NCBI GenBank assembly: GCA_036939355.1
Contig: JALLAP010000958.1
Coordinates: forward strand, 1-12,161
Origin: Thalassiosira profunda
Lineage: Eukaryota > Bacillariophyta > Thalassiosirophyceae > Thalassiosirales > Thalassiosiraceae
Direction of reading: 5' to 3'
DNA length: 12,161 bases
Shown here: positions 6,902-12,161 of the stretch, piece by piece
Position numbering within the stretch: position 1 is the stretch's first letter
Layout of the letters: every line of letters begins with the position of its first letter
Position numbers and translations under genes: made by a program
Notes under the pieces: generated by a model
The model's input: only the letters and a program-made list of their open reading frames with translations
Database searches by the model: none
Told to the model about the DNA's origin: nothing

Positions 6902-9900
6902 CTAGCTTATCGGCAAGTGATCGATACACCGCATCGCGTCGTAGATATCGTGCGTCCAGTTGGTCCAGGGCGACTTCTTCTTCATCAGGGCGTAGAACCA
7001 CTCCGCAACCCGGGCAACGTGGATCAACGCCTTGGTCTTTTGCTCGCCCTCGGTGCCGTTGATTTCGGCATAGAAAGTCTCGAGCAGAATCCTCCGGCAC
7101 AACGCCTTGCCGTCCTCTTCCGAGGCGCGCCAGATTTCAGATCTCGTGTTGCTCACGAAGCTTTTGCCACGTCCCTTGCCCAGGATGAGCTGCTCGACGA
7201 CCGACGGCAAAAGGACGTTCAGGTCGACGTTGAGGCAGGGCTTTTGGGGGATGCGATGTCGAGGTGACACGTTTCCTTTGGAGATACTTTCGAGAGTAGG
7301 ATAATTGATCGAGCCTTGGGCGTTGCCATCGATATCGATGAGGCGGACGCTCTGGTAGTCTCGCGAGACGAGGACGTTGTTCAGATGGTTGAAATCGAAC
7401 GCCTGAACACCCATCAGCGTCAAATCTCGGAAGGCTGCAAAGAAGAGGTGCAAATGGAGTGAAGTTGATATGTGCAGCTCGCTTTCACTGGCCAGCAATA
7501 TTTGCTGAGTAACTTACCATTCAACAAGCTCACAAGCAGCACTTTCACTTTGGCAATGGAGAACTCTGACTGCATCTTGTGAATTGATTGCCGCTGAACT
7601 TCGTCGGCAATCGTGTCCTCCCTCGCCAAGTACTCTTCCATGAAGCATCGCATCGTGTAGGTGGCGAAGTCTTCCTCGTACTTTGCGAGCAGCATCAGCT
7701 CAAACTTAAACTCCTTCGTATTGTAAGCATTGGTGGAGAGGCCAATGCCCAGGCCGTAAAAGTAAAGGACCCGCCTGTCCGAGTTCAGCAGGTTTGCAAG
7801 ACGCAACCGCTTTGCGAGTCCAGCCTCTGACGATGCTTGCAGAAACACCAGCATCTTCGAGAGGCTGNGCAAGACGCAACCGCTTTGCGAGTCCAGCCTC
7901 TGACGATGCTTGCAGAAACACCAGCATCTTCGAGAGGCTGAATGGCCGCTTGACAGCGGCATCCCAGTCCGCCTCGGGGGACGTGAGGCTCTCGTCTCCG
8001 TCTTCGCTATCGAAAGAGTCTCTCCTGGTTCCATTCTCGAGGCCTACATTGACCGTCGTCCAGTTCTCATCCCGGTGACTGCCGTCCGATTTTGTGAAGC
8101 TCAGCTGTACTCTATGCACAACAGCATTCTCGCCCATTCCGAGAATATCGCCCTCTCCTGGCGCGTGGAACTTTTGCAGAGCATTGGCAGACCGAGACAC
8201 CGACATGAACGCACGCCTGTCGCGAGGGTCGTCTGCGAAAGAGAAGACAATTGGCAGCTTGGACGCAAGGGCTTCGCCGGTGACAAAGTCCCACGCTCGC
8301 AGGTGGGTGCTGCCCAGGGTGTTTTCGAGCAAGGTTGCGGGCGCGTTGGGGCGTTCCTCGTGCACAAAGGTCCAGGGCACCTGATCTGGATGCATCGCCA
8401 AGTCCATGCCATCATCGCTGTTGCCGTTTGCAAGATCAACATCGATTTTCATCTGATCGCTGCTGCCGCTTGAGACCATCGACGTTGCAGAAGGCACCTT
8501 TGGCAAGCGGATGATGGATATAATACAGAGGGCGAATCTGCACCGTTCATTCCATGTCACGTGGTGTTCGCCATCTGCAGTGATCATGTTATGCGAAGAA
8601 TCAGTTGACAACTCGACAACAAAATGCCATCACAATCTGCATCAACTCACTCTTCAGCCGAGAAGTCAGCCCGAACATCGCCTTCATGCGCTTCAACTGC
8701 ACTTTTAGCTCCNATCAACTCACTCTTCAGCCGAGAAGTCAGCCCGAACATCGCCTTCATGCGCTTCAGCTGCACTTTTAGCTCCACGGCCTCCGTTTCT
8801 AGAGGAATGTCGTACATGTCGTCATAACCAAATTTTGCGAGGACAACCCAAGACTTTGCCACCTTGGCCGGCTTTGCATCGTATTTCAGCAGATCTTCGT
8901 TTGCGTGGTGGACGAGGTACCGTTTCAGGGTGGGAATCGTACACTCCTTTGGTATCCGCACTTCCATCGTCTGCCAAAGAGAAGAAGCGATATGAGCACC
9001 GGCGAAAGCAGCCACTAGAGAGAGCCGGTATTATACACTCACGCAGAGGCCCGGTATGAGTAATTCGATCTCCACCTTTGTCCCTGTCAATAGCTCACGC
9101 TCCGACTTGGTGTGCGTCAACGACTCCCGCGGTCGGCTGGTGATCGACATCACGTCCTCGTCTTCGTCGTCGACCATCATGCGTACCCGCTTCGATGACT
9201 GCCGGCTCACCGACTGCCGGGCTTGTTTCAGCAGCTCCCAGTGCGAGCTGAACCGGTCTTGCAATACATCCGTCGCTCTACCCAGCAGGTTTTCGACGAT
9301 TGCTTCCAGTTCCACTAACTGCCGCTGAAATCCCACATTCTCCAAAACGAATGGTCGTTGCTTCGCGCATTGGATCAGGACCTCCTCTAACGATTTTCCG
9401 TGGAGCATCATCGTTGCAGCAGCCAGTGCAGCCGATCGATTCTGCCCCGCAACGCAAAAGAAAAGGACGTTGCCCACCGGCTGCTTTGCATCCCTTGCGC
9501 TATTCTGCCGTCGTATGTCTGCAAACAACGAGTTGGACACCTCTAGATGCTGGCTGCAAATGATCCTCTCCTCGGACTCGTGCTTACCCTCCATCATTCG
9601 CTGCAAATTGCCGGGTCGTTTGGGCACCTTCTTCTTCTCGTGCAATAACGGATAGGTGTAGGAATCCTGCCGGCAGTTGGTGAATGCATATCTGATGCCG
9701 CACTCCTTCATTTCGTCCATCGGCAGGCGCGCTATGCCCTGCTCAATCCCATCCAACGTTGATGCATGTTATGTGTAAGATCTCAGTTGTTGCGAATACA
9801 TATCTCTGATGCAGCAATTGCAAATATTACTCACCCCCGACGCGCAGTTCAGAACGGCAGTGACATTCATCGACTTCAACAGCGGAATGTCCGCGGCGTG

Positions 9901-10104
9901 GCGCTTTCCCCCGATAATGATCCCGCCCCCAGCCAAACTCCCAACGCCGTCGCCTTCATCGTGAAACGGTATCAACGCGGGCGTGCGATCGTCCCACGGC
10001 TGCTGCGGTATCGGATGGGCCACATATTTTCGTATCAGCGCCAGGCGCGATTGGAGGTGGTCCTCGTCGAACAGTGCGGGATCGGGAGCGTCGGTCTCGC
10101 TCAT
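6902..10104 (-). CDS. Dual-specificity phosphatase fused to atypical protein kinase domain, five exons
   Basis: Exons on the minus strand: 10104-9835, 9738-9043, 8970-8724, 8574-7518, 7434-6902. Intron phases are 0, 0, 1, 1 and all fit. Counting one copy of the 72-nt artefact in exon 4 gives 909 residues. An in-frame TGA lies two codons before the ATG. Phosphatase half: GGIIIGGKRHA and AVLNCASG (exon 1), then CVAGQNRS with C185 and R191, matching the CxxGxxRS loop; the usual His before Cys is Phe. ENVGFQRQLVELE follows, as in DSPs. A possible general acid is D115, with a long insert before C185. Middle: a conserved-looking region about 310-395 (VEIELLIPGL, FGYDDMYDIPLE). Kinase half: Gly-rich loop LGMGENAVV (549-557), AAVKR with K613, a possible helix-C Glu630, catalytic loop FDFNHLNNVLV with D746 and N751, and LIDIDG with D766 in place of DFG. 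HRD is replaced by AFD. Key catalytic residues are therefore present in both halves. Substrates are unknown. Arabidopsis PHS1 also joins a kinase-like and a DSP domain, but in the opposite order. Confidence 0.82.
7435..7517 (-). other. Intron 4 of phosphatase-kinase gene (83 nt)
   Basis: Donor TTGAATG|GTAAGT, acceptor CCTCTTCTTTGCAG|CCTTCC with a strong pyrimidine tract, phase 1. It separates the helical part of the kinase C-lobe from the catalytic loop. Confidence 0.9.
7796..7940. repeat. 72-nt direct duplication around a single N (assembly artefact)
   Basis: 7796-7867 and 7869-7940 are identical, with one N at 7868. The N is in exon 4, just after the kinase AVKR motif. As written the frame breaks; with one copy removed (73 nt, i.e. 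+1) the frame runs from AVKRPFSLSKMLVFL on to LANLLNSDRRVLYFYG. A failed merge of overlapping contig ends is the simplest explanation. Confidence 0.93.
8575..8723 (-). other. Intron 3 of phosphatase-kinase gene (149 nt as given, about 76 nt real)
   Basis: Donor CTGAAGA|GTGAGT, acceptor GATCACTGCAG|ATGG, phase 1. The stated length includes an N and a second copy of 72 nt at 8641-8713. Removing 73 nt gives about 76 nt, in line with the other introns. Confidence 0.82.
8641..8785. repeat. Second 72-nt duplication around a single N (assembly artefact)
   Basis: 8641-8712 and 8714-8785 match except for one base (cttcaactgc versus cttcagctgc), with one N at 8713. The sequence spans the exon 3 / intron 3 donor, so two donors appear in the window. 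The unit length is exactly that of the other artefact. The mismatch may be an allelic difference or an error. Confidence 0.93.
8971..9042 (-). other. Intron 2 of phosphatase-kinase gene (72 nt)
   Basis: Donor CTCTGC|GTGAGT, acceptor CTTCTCTTTGGCAG|ACG with a good pyrimidine tract, phase 0. Without splicing the frame stops at 9031. Confidence 0.88.
9739..9834 (-). other. Intron 1 of phosphatase-kinase gene (96 nt)
   Basis: Donor TCGGGG|GTGAGT, acceptor GAGCAG|GGC, phase 0. The junction joins AVLNCASG to GIARLP, which keeps the phosphatase fold in register. The acceptor lacks a strong pyrimidine tract, so this is the least certain of the four introns. Confidence 0.7.
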
Positions 10105-10114
10105 CGTTCAGGGG

Positions 10115-10140
10115 TGATGGCTGATGGCTGATGGCTGATG
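10115..10140. repeat. 7-bp tandem repeat tgatggc, about 3.7 copies
   Basis: Three exact units and a partial fourth, starting 11 nt upstream of the phosphatase-kinase ATG. It is probably transcribed in the 5' leader of that gene. It may vary in copy number between strains. Confidence 0.85.
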
Positions 10141-10427
10141 AATGGTGCACCGACGGCTCTTCCCAGTGTAGGCGACGCGCGTGCCCTCCTAGCGCAGCCT
10201 ATGACAATGCCCTTCGAAGCAAGCGAAGAGGATATGGAACGGAATGAGGGGCGGGCGGGAGGAGCAGTCGCCGAATGAAGGTCGCCGCGGGGTGTGGGTT
10301 GTTGCGTGTTGTTGGTGTTGGATGTTGGACGTTTGGAGTTTGAGTTTAGGGGGCGCAGCCGAAATATTTGGGGGGCAGGCCCTGCCGCCCGCGAAACCTG
10401 CCGTTCCTCCTCCCTCATTTTTTGTCC

Positions 10428-10449
10428 GTTGCAACTTTGCCTTTGCAAC
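10428..10449. repeat. Inverted repeat GTTGCAA-8-TTGCAAC
   Basis: Perfect 7-bp arms with an 8-bp loop, about 145 nt upstream of the dynamin start. It could be a dimeric factor site or chance. Confidence 0.4.
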
Positions 10450-10593
10450 AAACCAGGTTGTCCCCTACAATACGCAGCCGCGGCTCCTCCCTGTCGTGCG
10501 CCTGGCTCCCTCTCGGTCCCCCATATTCTTTGCGGTGGCGCTGTTGGTCATCGCCACTCTCACCGCCTGAAATACCAATCCACAGCAATAAAA

Positions 10594-12161
10594 ATGGAGG
10601 AGCTCATCCCGATCGCATCCAAGTTGCAGGACGTGCTCGGCGCCCTCGGCCAATCGACGAACCTCGACCTCCCCCAGATCGTCGTCATCGGCGGCCAGTC
10701 CTCCGGAAAGTCGAGCGTGCTCGAAGGCGTCGTGGGACGGAGCTTTTTGCCCCGGGGCACCGGCATTGTGACGCGGCGGCCGCTGGTGCTGCAATTGTAC
10801 AACACGGCCGGTCCGGAGGGCGAAAACGACGAAAATGAGGGCGACGATGGAAGCGAGGCGGACGGCGACGAGAGGAAGGTGGACCACAGTTCGGTGACGT
10901 CGCGCCGCCGCGGCAAGCGGGACGTGGAATCGGCGGAAGGGCAGGAATGGGGCGAGTTCCTCCACCAGCCCGGCAAGCGCTACTTTGACTTTGCCCAAAT
11001 CCGGGAGGAGATCCAGCGCGATACCGACAGGCTGGCCGGCCTGGGCTCCAAGGGGGTCAGCCCCACCCCCATCCACCTCAAGATATACAGTCCCAACGTG
11101 CTCAATCTGACGATGGTGGACCTCCCGGGGCTGACGAAGGTGGCCGTCCGCGACCAGCCCGAGGATATTGAAGAGCAGATTTATCAGATCAACGTCCAGT
11201 ACGGAAGCAATCCCAATGCCATTCTCTTGGCAGTCACGAGTGCTAACACGGACATTGCGAGCAGCGACGCGTTAAAGCTGGCGCGGGAGTTGGATCCGCG
11301 AGGCGAACGCACAATTGGAGTGATGACCAAGCTCGATCTCATGGATCCCTGCACGGACGCGTCCGAAATCCTGCACAACCGCGTCATTCCCCTGCGGAGG
11401 GGGTACATCGCCGTCGTGAACCGCGGGCAGCGCGACATCGACGCCGACCTGAGCATCCGCGTGGGCCTTCGGAACGAGGAGCGCTTCTTCCGCACCCACC
11501 CGGTGTACTCGCGCGATCGGGCGCTCGCCGGCAAGTGCGGCACGACCAACCTCGCGCGCCACCTGAACGGCATCCTCGTCCACCACATTCGCGAATGTTT
11601 GCCGGAGCTGAAGATACGGATTGCCAACATGATGGGCGACGTGCAGTCCGAGCTGGATGCGCTGGGCGTCGGGGATGGCAACGACGATCCGGGCGCGTTG
11701 GGCGGCAAGCTGTTGGGACTGCTGTCAAAGTTCTCGGCCAACTTTGCCGCCATGATCGATGGGCGGGCGAGCAACACGAACCAGCACCACGATGGCATGC
11801 CGGGCCTGCCGTCTGGCGGTGCCATGGGCGGAGGCAATGCAATGGGCGGGATCAACATGGGCATGGGCAGCATGAATATTGGTGGAGGCTACGGCAATGC
11901 GGGCACGGCAATCAGCGGAACGAGTGCCGACGAGCTCTATGGTGGAGCACGAATCTCCTTCATCTTTCACCAGATCTTTGGCCGGTCCCTCAACTCCGTG
12001 GGAGCGTTCGACGGCCTGTCGGAGGAGGAGATCCGCACCACCATCGGCAACGCCAACGGCACGAGGCCCGCCCTGTTCGTCCCCGAGATCAGCTTCGACA
12101 TCCTCGTGCGCCGGCAGATCCGGAGGCTGGAGCAGCCGGGCGTCCAGTGCGTGGATCTCGT
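10594..12161 (+). CDS. Dynamin-related GTPase, Vps1/Dnm1 type (5' part, runs off window)
   Basis: The first 522 codons are open and no intron is needed. The start gives the canonical N-terminus MEELIPIASKLQDVLG. GTPase motifs: G1 GGQSSGKSS (33-41), G2 T60 in GIVTRRPL, G3 DLPG (176-179), G4 TKLD (245-248). PLRRGYIAVVNRGQRDI and FFRTHPVYSRD follow, then the middle/stalk region with NLARHLNGILVHHI, LLGLLSKFSANFAAMIDG and ELYGGARISFIFHQIFG, ending in FVPEISFDILVRRQI. This family makes helical GTP-driven collars that cut membranes; Dnm1 types act on mitochondria and peroxisomes, Vps1 types on vacuole/endosome traffic, and the two cannot be separated here. Two inserts are unusual: a charged stretch at about 72-117 in the GTPase domain and a Gly/Met/Asn-rich stretch at about 392-444 in the middle domain. 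The GED at the C-terminus lies beyond the window. Confidence 0.95.
   Translation, partial: MEELIPIASKLQDVLGALGQSTNLDLPQIVVIGGQSSGKSSVLEGVVGRSFLPRGTGIVTRRPLVLQLYNTAGPEGENDENEGDDGSEADGDERKVDHSSVTSRRRGKRDVESAEGQEWGEFLHQPGKRYFDFAQIREEIQRDTDRLAGLGSKGVSPTPIHLKIYSPNVLNLTMVDLPGLTKVAVRDQPEDIEEQIYQINVQYGSNPNAILLAVTSANTDIASSDALKLARELDPRGERTIGVMTKLDLMDPCTDASEILHNRVIPLRRGYIAVVNRGQRDIDADLSIRVGLRNEERFFRTHPVYSRDRALAGKCGTTNLARHLNGILVHHIRECLPELKIRIANMMGDVQSELDALGVGDGNDDPGALGGKLLGLLSKFSANFAAMIDGRASNTNQHHDGMPGLPSGGAMGGGNAMGGINMGMGSMNIGGGYGNAGTAISGTSADELYGGARISFIFHQIFGRSLNSVGAFDGLSEEEIRTTIGNANGTRPALFVPEISFDILVRRQIRRLEQPGVQCVDL

Larger units (their letters stand above)
10105..10593. promoter_or_regulatory. Divergent promoter between phosphatase-kinase and dynamin genes
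   Basis: 489 bp between divergent starts. It holds a 7-bp tandem repeat next to the phosphatase-kinase start (10115-10140), a G/T-rich tract at about 10285-10350 that reads as a CA-rich leader on the minus strand, and an inverted repeat gttgcaa...ttgcaac at 10428-10449. No clear TATA box. ORFs in the region have no recognisable content. Confidence 0.5.

Noticed and set aside
7706..8611. Two overlapping minus ORFs (7706-8611 and 7420-8034) as separate genes
   Set aside because: They are one exon split by the N and duplicated 72 nt; their unique parts join into one kinase-like domain.
7796..8785. The 72-nt duplications as biological tandem repeats or a mobile element footprint
   Set aside because: Both have a single N exactly between copies and the same length, and removal restores the gene.
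10101..10593. ORFs in the promoter before the dynamin gene (10101-10451 minus, 10244-10570 plus, 10368-10838 plus)
   Set aside because: No domains, low-complexity sequence, and the last overlaps the dynamin start in another frame.
11184..11873. 229-aa minus ORF antisense to the dynamin gene
   Set aside because: Shadow of a GC-rich coding region; the plus strand has a full set of dynamin motifs.
1..12161. tRNA, rRNA, CRISPR or transposon
   Set aside because: No cloverleaf, repeat-spacer array, transposase motif or terminal inverted repeats were seen by eye.

Overview
The window is nuclear DNA from a eukaryote with a compact genome, most likely a photosynthetic alga with a red-type secondary plastid such as an ochrophyte stramenopile. 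The evidence is a gene at 260-1249 whose protein has a signal peptide ending in the A|F cleavage motif of such plastid preproteins and resembles a cytochrome b6f assembly factor, short spliceosomal introns (72-96 nt, all starting GTGAGT or GTAAGT), a dynamin-family GTPase, and little space between genes. The species cannot be named from the sequence alone.

Layout from left to right. 1-259: 3' flank with no supported gene. 260-1249 (-): plastid-targeted CCB2/CCB4-like protein. 1250-1587: shared divergent promoter. 1588-4140 (+): Cid1/Trf4-type nucleotidyltransferase (TUTase or non-canonical poly(A) polymerase) with an acidic N-terminal half and a C-terminal RGG box. 4319-5062 (-) and 5275-6045 (-): tandem head-to-tail paralogs of an unrecognised basic protein with a KEN box, S/TP sites and a conserved C-terminus. 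6338-6676 (+): small secreted protein with eight clustered cysteines. 6902-10104 (-): five-exon gene that fuses a dual-specificity phosphatase domain to a protein-kinase-like domain. 10594-12161 (+): 5' part of a Vps1/Dnm1-type dynamin, running off the window.

Two places in the phosphatase-kinase gene carry an assembly artefact: a single N with the same 72 nt on both sides (N at 7868 and 8713). Counting one copy at each site gives a consistent model: all splice phases match and the coding length is 2730 nt, i.e. 909 residues plus stop.

The genes do not form one pathway. The most notable objects are the phosphatase-kinase fusion, in which both active sites keep most key residues; the KEN-box paralog pair, where the downstream copy seems to lack its own promoter; and the cysteine-rich secreted protein.
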